DNA of 64,000 bases from Arctopsyche grandis (Eukaryota; Arthropoda; Insecta; Trichoptera; Hydropsychidae): NCBI RefSeq assembly GCF_051622035.1, contig NC_135364.1, positions 1,383,001 through 1,447,000 of the forward strand, in the 5' to 3' direction. A model generated the notes under the pieces. The model ran no database searches. It saw only the letters and a list, made by a program, of their open reading frames with translations, and was not told the DNA's origin. Shown here one piece after another: positions 1 to 10,735 of this stretch. Both the position numbers and the translations under genes were made by a program. Each line of letters begins with the position of its first letter. The first letter of the stretch is position 1.

Positions 1-820
1 TTTATAATATAATATTTGTAAAACGTATTATAATATTAGAAGATACTAAATTCTGCAGTCAATATTTTCCTTATTATTTAAAAAAATTAAATCGCTTTTT
101 GTTTTGATGCATCTACCTATAGCTTATAGATTTAGGATGAAATAAGATTTAATCATTTTTTTTACCAAAGAGACTTATATTTGATTTATCTACACAGATT
201 ATTTTTAAAATAAATTAAATCATTTAAAAAAATCTATATTTGCATCGTCTTGTTTCTTATTTTAAAAATATATTTATAGTAATGTAGAGTATGCAGAGGG
301 AAGGGGAGGCAAGTCGATTTACAAGAAAACAATCAACCAAGTTTCAGATCTTTAATATATGTGTTTTATACATGTTTGTGAACCGCGCGGATTTGGTAGT
401 TTAGTCAAGCTCACTCATTGGTCGATGAACCGAGCTCTCTGATTGGTCGACGAGTCGGGCTCTCTGGACGATGAGTGCCGTGCGCTGATTTGGCGGCGTG
501 CACTGATCATCCTATATTTACGCAACAGTAATTTTCTTTTTTTGCATTTCAACATAAAATAAATTGGCAATATCAGCTAAAGCATTGAAAAATCTCTAGA
601 AAAAATATTATACAAGCATATAAATATTTTACTAAAAATTATTTTCATCAGAAATTAGGACCTTATTGAATATCAAGTATTGACTAGAATGCATTCAGTA
701 TCAATCCATAATAGCGCATTTTCTTTTACTAATTTGTTTAAAATATTCAACTTATTTGTGCATTTTTAAAGACATTGTTTAATATCTCAATCATTTTCAA
801 ATTAGACCTGAAATTGCGAT
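1..820. other. AT-rich intergenic/intronic sequence
   Basis: No gene is visible. Positions about 360-520 are clearly richer in G+C than the flanks. They hold two imperfect near-repeats of a roughly 28-base unit, each containing ATTGGTCGA (inverted CCAAT box), around 415-475. This could be debris of a promoter or LTR, but there is nothing to confirm it. Confidence 0.5.
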
Positions 821-824
821 AAAA

Positions 825-1010
825 AATAATATTATTTATAGTTTCGGACCATTGTGGCATTACAGGAAGAACCTAATGGGCCACAATGGTCTACATTTGA
901 AAACGAAAAGAAAACAACAATAAAATTAAGTAAAATACATAAAATAAAAAGAAAAAAGCAGAAAAACGTGATAAAAAAAATAGTTACATAATAATACATA
1001 AAAAATGAGC
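825..1010 (-). mobile_element. Possible LINE 3' end fragment
   Basis: The stretch around 845-895 (GTGGCATTACAG followed by GGGCCACAATGG) resembles the 3' untranslated region of the LINE at 3767-5012, where GTGACATTACAG and CGCTGTGGCC occur in the same order near 3808-3850. The short ORF across it is A/T-rich low-complexity sequence and not a gene. This is inferred from local similarity only. Confidence 0.3.
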
Positions 1011-1539
1011 AATATGGCAAAGTATGAAAACGATCGGATAAGAGGCAAACTTTTTTAATATGTGTAAATGAAAAGTGTTACAATTTGTACAATAAAGAAA
1101 CCAAAGATAGACTTTACTGCGAGGATTAGTGAAAAAATTAATAACGTTTTTGGTGCTTTTTCTTCAGCTATAAAAACGGTTTTTAAGTTTCAAATAGCTT
1201 TAGAGTGCGTTCTATTGCAGGTAATAGTGATAGCCACCTAGTTTTTGAACGTGAGAGTAGATTTTTATAATCAATATTAGCAAAATCATAGAAATCTTTC
1301 AGTCTTTCTGTTCTGACGGTGTCTATTCCACGTCTACGTGTGATGATTCATTCTGAGTGTGAGAAAATTATCGATCGAAGATAAATTGATTGATGCCTAA
1401 TACACATTTTTTGTCTCCCTTCTACACATAGTTCTCCAGAAAGTATAAGACAGAGTATAAGACAAATAGTTCATTGTTGAATATTGCTGCAGTGTTTACC
1501 AAACTGTCTGGTCCCGACATCGACTTTTTGTTTATAGTT

Positions 1540-2155
1540 TATGTTTTTAATTGCTTTTTATTATTACTAAATTATGTTCACAATACATCTTATATCTATT
1601 TTAATAGCTATTGATCTACTGATCATTTTCTATATTACAATTTTAAATTAATTTTGTTAGTAATCATAGTATTATATTATTATAATGTTAATATGTATTT
1701 ACAATTCTTATAAATGCTCATAATACATCTAATACATAATATTAATTAAAGACTCCAAAGTCGATGACCTAAAGCAGATTGTGTTTAGGTAATCTGTGTG
1801 TTATACCTGAGGGGTATAGACATTTTGTTCACTCTTCACAAGTGTGTTAGTATGGTTATTAGTGATTATGTCATAGAATCTACTGGTTAGTTTGTTAGAA
1901 ATGTCTGTAACAAATGGAATATTATTTATGGCATGCAGTTTTTTCAAGTTAGTATATATGGGTGTATTATAAATTATTTTTAGGGATTTTTTTTTGTATT
2001 ATTTGGAGTTTGGAAAGGTTAGTATTCGAGGCGTTATTCCATACAGGTGAAGCATAGGTTAATAATGGTAATATGAGCGCGCGATATAATCTGTAGGAAT
2101 TTAAAAAGTAGTAAACCGGGACATTTGGGCGTCCCGAGAGGTTTGTTCGGTACAC
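1540..2155 (-). pseudogene. Jockey-like LINE, 5'-truncated 3' end
   Basis: Read on the minus strand, about 2110-1967 encodes a peptide containing ALILPLLTYASPVW and LSKLQIIQ. This is the conserved block just downstream of the reverse transcriptase palm in Jockey-superfamily LINEs. Coding similarity continues with stops and frameshifts to about 1740. A non-coding tail then runs to about 1545, ending in an A-rich tract (minus strand). The tail (1555-1830) recurs at 13970-14240, 22877-23078 and 45055-45385, so it is the 3' end of a repeated family. Only the last part of ORF2 remains; there is no endonuclease or YADD motif. It is a dead copy. Confidence 0.65.
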
Positions 2156-3030
2156 CGGGACATGAGACTTAAAACTGGTGACAATCCCGATTAATCGGGA
2201 CGCCTGACAACCCTACTCATACATCACAATAATAATAGTATTATAATATAATATAATAATATTAACAAATTAAACAAATAAATTCGGGTGTGACCAACCC
2301 ATGACTTTATCTATGTATTTGAGGAATATAAGAAGGTTACAAAACAAAATTCAACATTGAACTAATAACTATGATAGCGATACAAATTGAGCGCGAATAT
2401 ATGCAAATATATGCAGAAGACAAAAGTTCTACTTCCGGTTGTCGGATTTTGTTCAAATTTTTTTTATTATTTAAAATCAGTATAATTATACTACACATTA
2501 AATATCAAGAGGATAAAAATAATATAAAAAGTCAAAATAAAATAATGAAATATTGTTTTAAAAAAAAATACTACTTCCGGTTTACAAATTCTGACCAAAA
2601 CGTTATCAAATCTAAGTTAATACACAAAGAATACAAATATAAATTTTCAGCTTAATACGTTCAGGGGTGTGGACAGGATCCAGGCGACAACATTTTTATC
2701 CTTTTTAATAGGAGAAAATCCTACTTCCGGTTCATTAAATTTGGTGATTTTATTTTTTATTTTTACTTAAAATCACTATTTTTATTATTCACAATAAATA
2801 TCAAGACGCTTAAAATAATTTAAAAGGTCAAAATAAAATAATGAAAAAATAATGAAATATTGTTTTAAAAAAAAATGCTACTTCGGTTTACAAATTCTGA
2901 CCAAAACGTTACCAAATCTAATTTAGTACATAAAGAATACAAATATAAAATTTCAGCTTAATACGTTCAGGGGTGTGGACAGGATCCAGGCGACAACATT
3001 TTTGACCTTTCTAATGGTCCGTACGCACCA

Positions 3031-3768
3031 AACCAACGACGATTTTGGGCCAACTTTTAAAACCAGTAGCGTACAAAATATCGAAATAAAAATGAAATAA
3101 AAAAATTGAAATTAAATATCAAAATTAAGCTAACGAGCGAGATTGAGCTAAAATTAGATCATCGTTGATGTTTTGAATTACAACAATGTTTTGAATTACG
3201 ACAAAACGCATTACAACCAGAGAAATATTATAATTACGAGCGAAAAAAACCTTGTTATTGTTTCTTATAAGTCGTCACGATACACTACTGTGTTTCCCCC
3301 TTCGGAAATATTTAACCAACGAAGATTTTGGGCCAACTTTTAAAACCAGTAGCGTACAAAATATCGAAATAAAAATGAAATAAAAAAATTGAAATTAAAT
3401 ATCAAAATTAAGCTAACGAGCGAGATTGAGCTAAAATTAGATCATCGTTGATGTTTTGAATTACAACAATGTTTTGAATTACGACAAAACGCATTACAAT
3501 CAGAGAAATATTATAATTACGAGCGAAAAATCTTGTTATTGTTTCTTATAAGTCGTCACGATACACTACTGTGTTTCCCCCTTCGGAAATATTTAACCAA
3601 CGAAGATTTTGGGCCAACTTTTAAAACCAGTAGCGTACAAAATATCGAAAAAAAAATGAAATAAAAAAATTTAAATTAAATATCAAAATTAAGCTAACGA
3701 GCGAGATTGAGCTAAAATTAGATCATCGTTGATGTTTTGAAATACAACAATGTTTTGAATTACGACGA
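3031..3768 (+). repeat. Tandem repeat of about 282 bp inside the DNA element
   Basis: AACCAACGA followed by GATTTTGGGCC begins at 3031, 3314 and 3595 (periods 283 and 281). Copies are nearly identical through ACCAGTAGCGTACAAAATAT and the TTGTTTCTTATAAGTCGTCA block. The third copy is cut at about 3768 by the LINE and resumes at about 5013, ending near 5120. The repeated unit includes part of the terminal inverted repeat, so the subterminal region has been amplified. Confidence 0.85.
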
Positions 3769-5012
3769 TATTTTTTTTATTTTTTATTTATTTATTTAAC
3801 ATATTAGCCACAGTGACATTACAGAGATCTCCAACGCGTCGCTGTGGCCGGTCATTCAGTAATAATAACATGATAACAGTAATAATAACTTATAATAATA
3901 ACAATATTAACACAACATCATTAAAATCATAAAAAAAAAGAAAAAACATAGATAAAGTAATAACAATCATTAATATTTATAATAGGCAAAATCAACCACT
4001 GGCATTGCTCAACAACCACTCAACCAGATTAGTATATTTTATATTGAAGAGGTCAATTTCACCAGAAATCCTGTTAAGCAGATATATCGCTCTAGATATA
4101 GGAGCCGTTGACAACATATTTGTGCGAGCCACAGGAGGAACAAACAAATCACGATTTCTCAAGTCCCTGAATTTACAAGGTGCATTAAACCTAAATTCCT
4201 TTAGAACCTGACGATTGTGTATTATCCCATTCAACAGCTTAAAAAAGTGTCTTCCCAGTAACATATTCCGACGAGACTCCAATGAGTTGATACCTAACGC
4301 CCCTAATAGGAATGCACTAGGATATAGCCAAGGATAATAACCACACTGTTTCAAATAAAGATATCTGAGAAACCGTTTTTGGATTCTCTCAATCTTCAAT
4401 GAATGAGTTATATGGGTAGGATTCCATATAATAGAAGAAAATTCTAGAATACTACGTACTAAAGATTCATAAAGAATTTTAAGCACCAACGTACTCTGGA
4501 AAGGTTTGCTAACTCTTAGTAAGAATCCCAGCATTTTTGTTGCACTCAAACAAATATTGTCTATGTGTCGTTTAAATTGAAAATTATTCGAGAACAAGAC
4601 CCCCAAATCACAATATTCATCTACAAACTTTAATTCAACACCACTTAGGCGATATGGATAAATCAAGCGATTTGAAGATCTTGTCACATTGAGAACACAG
4701 CATTTTTGAATGCTAAAAAATAATTTATTATCGACAGACCAACTTGACAGCGCATCTAAGTCCAATTGGAGAAGGGCTGCGTCACTATGAGACTTAAAAA
4801 GCTTAAGGTCATCGGCGAATAAAAGATAGTCTGAATACTTAATTATTTTTGAGATGTCATTAATGTAAATTAAAAAGAATCATGCATAGAGTCGTCAAGC
4901 CAGGTTTCCGTTAGTACCAGGATGTCAGCACATTGAATAGCCGAGTTAGAACCTAATTCATCCAGTTTAGATTTAAGGCCTCGTACATTTTGATAGAAAA
5001 TGCTTATATTAT
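3767..5012 (-). pseudogene. Jockey-like LINE with internal deletion (endonuclease start joined to RT end)
   Basis: On the minus strand about 5012-4880 encodes the start of an endonuclease domain (IFYQNVRGLKSKLDE, then LTETWLDDS). The next bases jump straight to the reverse transcriptase (INDIS, LLFADDLKLF) in another frame at about 4877. Roughly the middle 1.5 kb of ORF2 is therefore missing. From 4877 to 3992 the frame is open for over 290 codons and includes LSSWSVDNKLFF, DLGVLFSNNF, LEFSSIIWNP and a C-terminal region like that of the intact element at 28505. The YxDD box is FADD. A 3' untranslated region (GTGACATTACAG) and an AAATAAATAAAT-type tail end at about 3767. It lies inside the third 282-bp repeat, so it is younger than that amplification. 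Confidence 0.85.
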
Positions 5013-5189
5013 GCATTACAACCAGAGAAATATTATAATTACGAGCGAAAAAAACCTTGTTATTGTTTCTTATAAGTCGTCACGATACACCAATGTGTTT
5101 CGCCGTCGATGAAATATTTAACAAAAAAAATGTCGGTGATTTGTCAAAGGGTTTTTTTTTCTTTCGTCGAAATAAAATTAATAATCACA

Positions 5190-5335
5190 CATTATCCGAT
5201 AAATTTTACCTCTGAGATGGATTTAATTATTTGATTTATTTCGACGAGAGAAACAATTGAAGACATTATCCGATAAAATTTACCTCTGAAATGATTTAAT
5301 TAATTGATTTAATTCGACGAGAGAAACAATTGAAG
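5190..5335 (+). repeat. Direct duplication of about 74 bp
   Basis: Two adjacent copies contain CATTATCCGATAAA, TTTACCTCTGA and TTCGACGAGAGAAACAATTG in the same order. The second starts at about 5261. It lies in the right half of the PIF/Harbinger-like element. Confidence 0.75.
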
Positions 5336-7336
5336 ACAAAAAAATTTCCTTTGATAAAACCGACAACGTCTCGGGTTGAAGCCATCAACTCGGTCACCCA
5401 TACTTACACATGATATATGCTCAGTAGCTGCGCATTAGGGGGAAGTAAAAATAATAATTCTTTCATTTTTTTTTCGATCTTAGGCGTATCTACGTTAGTC
5501 AAAACATCTTCGACAAACAAAAGTCGAGGATTATCTGTATGTGATTGTTGATGATCTAATTTTAGGTCAATCTCGAAAATTTATTTAAATTGGGCATGTT
5601 CTGTTTTAACTTTCAATATTTTATTTTAATTTTAATATATTGATTATAATTTTATTTTGATATTTGAATTTAATTTTAATATAATAATAATATTTTTAAT
5701 TTTGATATTTAATTTCAATTTTTAAATTTAATTTTTATTTCGATATTTTGTACGCTACTGGTTTAATCCTGCTGGTTAAATCGTTGGACCAAATTCGTCG
5801 TTGGTTTGGTCCGTACGCAGCATAATAGGAGAAAATCCCACTTCCGGTTCATTAAATTTAGTGATTTAATTTTTTAATTTTACTTAAAATCACTATCTTT
5901 ATTATACACAATAAATATCAAGACGCTTAAAATAATTTAAAAGGTCAAAATAAAATAATGAAAAAATAATGAAATATTGTTTTAAAAAAAAATACTACTT
6001 CCGGTTTGCGAATTCTGACCAAAACGTTACCAAATCTAAGTTAATACATAAATAATACAATTATAAATTTTCAGCTTAATACGTTTAGGGGTTTGGTCAG
6101 GATCCAGGCGACAACATTTTTGACCTTTCTAAGACGAGAAAATCTCTCTTCCGGTTCATTAAATTTGGTGATTTTATTTTTTATTTTTACTTAAAATCAC
6201 TATCTTTATTATACACAATAAATATCAAGACGCTTAAAATAATTTAAAAGGTCAAAATATAATAATGAAAAAATAATGAAATATTGTTTTTAAAAAAAAT
6301 ACTACTTCCGGTTTACGAATTCTGACCAAAACGTTACCAAATCTAAGTTAGTACATAAACAACACAAATATAAATTTTCAGCTTAATACGTTCAGGGGTG
6401 TGGACAGGATCCAGGCGACAACATTTTTGACCTTTCTAATAGAAGAAAATCCCACTTCCGGTTCATTAAATTTGATGATTTTATTTTTTATTTTTACTTA
6501 AAATCACTATCTTTATTATACACAATAAATATCAAGACGCTTAAAATAATTTAAAAGGTCAAAATAAAATAATGAAAAAATAATGAAATATTGTTTTAAA
6601 AAAAAATACTACTTCCGGTTTACGAATTCTGACCAAAACGTTACCAAATCTAAGTTAGTACATAAATAATATAAATATAAATTTTCAGCTTAATACGTTC
6701 AGGGGTGTGGTCAGGATCTCGGCGACAACATTTTGACCTTCCTTCCGGATGCTTCCGGAAGGGAAAAAAACCCACTTCCGGTTTATTAAAATTAGTGATT
6801 TTTTTTATTTTAATCACATTGATACAAGAATTATACTTGCATTTTTTCGTGAAGACCACACATGTTTAAGGGGTCGAAAAAAATAGTGGAAGAAAAATCG
6901 AACAAGAGTAAACTGCCACTTCCGGTCGACGGACGCTTACCAAATTTTATACATAACTTGGTATTGAGCTTAAACTGATCGATATGAAATTTCAGTTCGA
7001 ATAATCAAAAGGCTTTTGAGAAAAACATAAAAAACCTCGATTCTCTAGAGTAAAAGTACTACTTCCGGTTCAGATAAAAATATTTAAAAAATATAAAATT
7101 ATAAAAATTATTATTTCTAGTACATGTAAAAAAAATTCAGTCCGATTCAGTTTGTAGTTTGGGAGAAAATCGAATTCAAAAACTTAAAAAAAAGAGGACA
7201 CCTATAAGGGGAGGTACCATTTCCGGTCAACTTAAAAATTTGAAAAAAATTTACGTAGTGTCTATAAGAATTTCATTAACCGATACTAAGTTTCGGTTCG
7301 ATAGGACTAACGGTGTTGAAAAAATCCCCAAAGTAC

Positions 7337-7421
7337 ACAGACACACACACAGACACACACAGACACACACACAGTCACACACAGACACACACACAGACAC
7401 ACATACAGACACACACACATT
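7337..7421 (+). repeat. CA-rich microsatellite (GACACACACA type)
   Basis: Alternating CACACA blocks are separated by single G bases (CAGACACACACA), with one CAGTCACAC variant. It lies near the 3' end of the composite CTTCCGG repeat. The related copy at 44338-44395 has the same microsatellite in inverse orientation, so it belongs to the element and is not a chance run. Confidence 0.85.
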
Positions 7422-7600
7422 TTTTCTAGATCATTAAAACGTGATCAGTAATCGATTCTGAGTTCGAATCAGTCAAAATCTCGAGTTCGAATCAGTCAAA
7501 ATCTCGAGTTCGAATTTTCGCATGATCACAAAACTTCATCTATTGTTACTACGTACATAGATAAAGTAAAAACGTAACAAAATCAAATCATCGCTACTTT

Positions 7601-8308
7601 TGATACAGAAGTTTGCATTATTAACAAGTTTGATGGAACCTTCCGCAAAGTTTCACACGTGTATTATATTCGATCCAGATCGAGTCTCGGTTTCTCGGAA
7701 TGGGAACAACTCGCAAACATTCTCACCGTGGGGATTAAAGTGTTAATTGTGTCGCGGGTTTTCCCACCCGGCGCTTTTCCGGAGCATTCGTCGCCAACCG
7801 TCGGCGCACGTGCACCTTCGCAATTTAGTTTCGATTAACGCGCATGTGCAACCTGGGGGGTTTCCGATGCATCCGACCAGCAAATTGTACAATCTAGACA
7901 AAGTTCTTAAGCAGTGGCGTGCAATGGTTGCAGTTCAGATTATGGCCAACATAAGCGGATCAAAGAGATGGAGAGCCGCACGTGCACACGCCTTCTATTA
8001 TGCATCTAACTATGCATTTGTCGTACAATGTTATACCAAAACTGGAAAAGCGGAGAAAATTTCATAACACAAATCTCAGAGCTAACCCCCCCCCCCTCCT
8101 TTCTGCTGTGTTGGGAATGTTAAGTTAACTACTCAATGAGCTATCACCGAAACTGATTTTTTTGGTACATAAATACCTATACAAAATAATTAATTTGAAT
8201 GCGATTATTAATATCATCATTCATTTGAATGGCTTAAATCGAATAAAATAAATATGGAACAACTCTGGTTTCATTATTTTGATCTAAAAATATGTATTTA
8301 TATACATA
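7601..8308. other. GC-richer unique segment, no recognised gene
   Basis: 7620-8080 is markedly richer in G+C and CpG than its surroundings. It contains an open frame of 106 codons (7747-8067, +) that matches no family I know and has no clear splice or start context. An uninterrupted C11 tract lies at 8086-8096. It could be a conserved non-coding or regulatory segment; the sequence alone does not decide. Confidence 0.4.
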
Positions 8309-8545
8309 CTAGTTTTACGTCCGTTGAAATTTCAACGGGTGCTTTCGGATTGATACATGATTTAAAATACAGTTACAATATGAATAGTAATAGTTAATCG
8401 GAATCGGAACTGAAACAGAAATCGGGAATCGGCTATGCCAATTAAATTATGCAATAAAAAATAAAAGTCGAAATCCAAATCGGAATCGGATAATATGAAC
8501 AGTACGTATTTTTACATACCTCCTTTATGTTTCATTACATCGTAA
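8309..8545 (-). mobile_element. Helitron-like element, 3' end on minus strand
   Basis: Read on the minus strand the sequence ends with a perfect palindrome CCGTTGAAATTTCAACGG (8321-8338), then about 8 bases, then CTAG followed by T. This is the canonical Helitron end: a hairpin followed by CTRR, inserted between A and T. Related ends are at 41534 (minus) and 55926 (plus). The 5' boundary is not certain. The block TACCTCCTTTATGTTTCATT (8518-8537) recurs near 58340. Confidence 0.6.
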
Positions 8546-9807
8546 GCAAAAATGTATGTTTAATTTAGAATACCCAATACCCACAGTTATGTATTATATA
8601 AACAAACCCCGGTCATTGACCTCTCAACCTTAAATATTATAAAATACATATATAGATCGCAATTAAATTGTGTTATTTAAAGCATTTTGTTTATCGCCAT
8701 TATAGTCGAACGGTCTACGAAGAGTGCTCTGGTATCGCGATCTGAAATTAATTTTATTTTTCAAACATTGTTAAAATATAAATGAATTTCAGTTAAAAAT
8801 ATATATATTTAATTGTTTAATATGTAAACAAAAAAATGATTGAAAACCTCGCTAAATATAATTATTATAATTACGTATTTTTATATGGCGAGAACGACAA
8901 ATGCATTCAATGATTAAAAAAAAGTGCATTTGAATATTCCACGATGGTTTCATCGCTAACTCTCTGAACTCAGGTATACCTATGTATGTATAAGAGGATA
9001 TTTGTGTTCGCTTGAGGGTTCGCGGGTTCGACTCCGAATGAGAATTTATATAAAGTTTAGGCTTTTTATCGATTCATTCATTATGTTCGGCTAGCGTTAG
9101 GACACACACACACATACACATTACCGTCTTTATTATTATTAAATTTCAAAATGTTTGAAAAGTTTATTTCCAAAGAAATCATTTATTTTCAATTCAACAT
9201 AAATCTACTTCAAAAACGTGCACCATTATCGAATAACTCGTGGAGGAAAAAAGTCTTCAAAAACAGTTCACCTCATTTATCGACTATCATTAAACAGATC
9301 GCCTCAGACACACAATAAATAAACTTTAAGCGTTGACAGATTACGCAGTAAGCCTAACGGCTAAATATAAATCACGCCTGGCTTCCAATTTTTTTCTCAA
9401 TTCAAGCATACGTCATTCTGTGTACGTTTTGAGAGTAAATCGACTCGATTTCAACAATCTGTCATCTCTTTCCAACAAATAAAATGTGAAAAATTTGCAA
9501 ACAAGACTTTGTACTCAAACAGTGAAACTGAGTTTTAGAGGACGCGAATTTTTCCACACGCAAAGGTTAATTGACACATTACTTACAATTCACACGGTGT
9601 CATTAGTTCGAGCTCACGAGAATCGTAGCAGTGAACCAAGCCAATTTAATTTTAAAGATTAAGATTTAAAAATATTTTAAATTGTCTGATAATATTATGA
9701 TATAAACAGTGGTATGGTCGGGGCAGGTCACCGCCCTGGCACTTTGATTGATATGAAAATTGTTTTATGGGTAAAATTAAAAAAATATTTTGGCTATTAT
9801 TAATAAC
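8546..9807. other. AT-rich sequence without a gene
   Basis: No coding or RNA gene is recognised. GCGGGTTCGACTCC at about 9027-9040 matches a Pol III B box, and GTCGAACGG near 8707 is weakly A-box-like, but the rest is not tRNA- or SINE-like. A short CA run lies at 9102-9120. Confidence 0.4.
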
Positions 9808-10335
9808 ACTTGAGACGACTTGATCGAAGTCTTTTAACTAGTAAATAATCATCATATTATATTTGTCGAATGTCCAAACTCATTACGTTCAATGAAAGCA
9901 CTCATCTTAGGGTCACACTGTCAGACTCCAAAAAGAAAAATCAAATAAATTGATCGGAGATTCCTTCTTTTCAAAATGAGTGGTTAAAGTTTGGAATAGT
10001 CTTCCCAAAAATGTAGTAAATTCTGAACACCTTAATATTTTTAAAAACAAGCTAGAATTCTTTCTTAAACTTGAAGATTTTTATAATTCTTCTTTTCCAA
10101 TATCTTTTATATATTTTTGTTTTATTTTTACGTTACCGTCCCAAATATATTTATTCTCTTTTATCTTTTGGTATTTTCTCTTATTTCGTATTTTTTTCTT
10201 CATGTTTCCTTTTTTTTCTTTTATCATACTATTGTTATGAATATTTTTGTTTTTATTTTATTATTTATATTAGTTAAACTCCATGGGTCTATTGGCTTTA
10301 CCGCCTTCCTCCTGTATTATTAAATAAATAAATAG
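9808..10335 (+). pseudogene. CR1-like LINE, C-terminal fragment and tail
   Basis: The translation retains pieces of a LINE ORF2 end: LETT near the start, KEKSNKLIGD, VWNSLPKNVVNSEHLNIF and KNKLEFFLKLED, with stops and at least one frameshift. The same peptide order is better preserved in the copy at 17330-18205. The 3' untranslated region contains CATGGGTCTATTGGCTTTAC and ends in TTAAATAAATAAATAG (about 10319-10335), as is usual for CR1/Jockey-like tails. The overlapping short open frames are A/T-rich shadows. It is a dead 5'-truncated copy. Confidence 0.8.
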
Positions 10336-10404
10336 TTTTTATTTTTGTATACCAAATATTGTGAGCAGACTCTCGTCTAACATTTGGTGACCACAACTGA
10401 AAAG

Positions 10405-10735
10405 TAACACTGTTCGACAAATGACGACTTTTTTTTTTGGTTCAAAGACGAGATATGACTTTTCTTATAGATCTATGCCCAGTGAACACGAATCTGGTGA
10501 TACAAAATGTTGATTGGCTCGAGATTTGGAGACATATGTGTTTTTTAAATCGCGCGATTTTTCTTTATTTTGGTGTTGTTCGGTCGATGTCTCAAAATCT
10601 GCCAATTTCCTGTTCAAAATAAATATTGGAATCTATCGTCGGGTATTTTATCTTTCATTTGTAGTACTTTTCAGCTTTCAAATCTCTATGCTGCTGGCTA
10701 ATATGACATACATATGGTTTTGGCATTGCTAAAAG
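10405..10735 (+). repeat. Unclassified interspersed repeat F, copy 1
   Basis: It shares a long similar stretch, in inverse orientation, with 63690-63990. Common blocks include ACGAGATATGACTTTTCTTA, TAGATCTATGC, GTGAACACGAATCTGGT, TTGATTGGCTCGAG and TTTGTAGTACTTTTCAGCTT. No coding frame is conserved between the copies. Just upstream, TTTGGTGACCACAACTG (10384-10400) is reminiscent of the leader after an LTR, but no LTR could be delimited. Confidence 0.7.

Larger units (their letters stand above)
3015..5822. mobile_element. Non-autonomous PIF/Harbinger-like DNA element
   Basis: The left end reads TGGTCCGTACGCACCAAACC. The reverse complement of the right end reads TGCTGCGTACGGACCAAACC, and both continue with AACGACGA. 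Inverted similarity extends inward through CAGTAGCGTACAAAATATCG (3066-3085 and its complement near 5736-5760). It sits in a unit of the CTTCCGG array. The host reading CTAATAGG is duplicated as TAA on both sides (3012-3014 and 5823-5825). A 3-bp TWA duplication is typical of PIF/Harbinger. No transposase frame is present. Internal parts are tandemly amplified (see 3031-3768), and a LINE is inserted at 3767-5012. Confidence 0.7.
2431..7227 (+). repeat. Tandem array of about 307-bp units with two CTTCCGG sites each
   Basis: The diagnostic sequence ACGTTCAGGGGTGTGGACAG (or a close variant) recurs at about 2657, 2963, 6078, 6387 and 6697. When the inserted element (3015-5822) is removed, the period is 306-310. 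Exact ACTTCCGGT occurs at 2431, 2573, 2723, 5840, 5997, 6304, 6454, 6611, 6774, 6918 and 7061. One-change variants lie at 2880, 6147 and 7219. Neighbouring sites are 142-163 bases apart. The three 3'-most units have diverged in sequence but keep the spacing. Confidence 0.85.
2290..7600 (+). mobile_element. Composite repeat carrying phased CTTCCGG motifs (interrupted)
   Basis: The left part begins near GACTTTATCTATGTATTTGA (2302). The right part ends near ACATAGATAAAGT (7555-7567), which is an inverted match to the left end of about 14 bases. Between them lie tandem units of about 307 bases (2400-3014 and 5823-6745), degenerate units to 7230, a CA-rich microsatellite (7337-7420) and a tail with repeated GAGTTCGAAT (about 7460-7520). 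Partial copies in the opposite orientation occur at 44275-44690 and about 59850-60290, so this is a dispersed family. No coding capacity is seen. The combination of terminal inverted match, internal tandem array and microsatellite resembles Helentron/DINE-type elements, but class assignment is open. Confidence 0.6.

Noticed and set aside
7337..7421. Possible CRISPR-like or coding repeat (His/Thr-rich frame)
   Set aside because: Plain CA microsatellite within a dispersed repeat; no spacers.
7747..8067. 106-codon open frame (+)
   Set aside because: No similarity recognised, ends beside a poly-C tract; not supported as a gene.
9020..9045. B-box-like GCGGGTTCGACTCC, possible tRNA or SINE
   Set aside because: No matching A box at proper distance and no cloverleaf; not enough for a tRNA call.
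10384..10400. TTTGGTGACCACAACTG as a retrotransposon primer site
   Set aside because: No LTR could be delimited upstream and no internal region follows.
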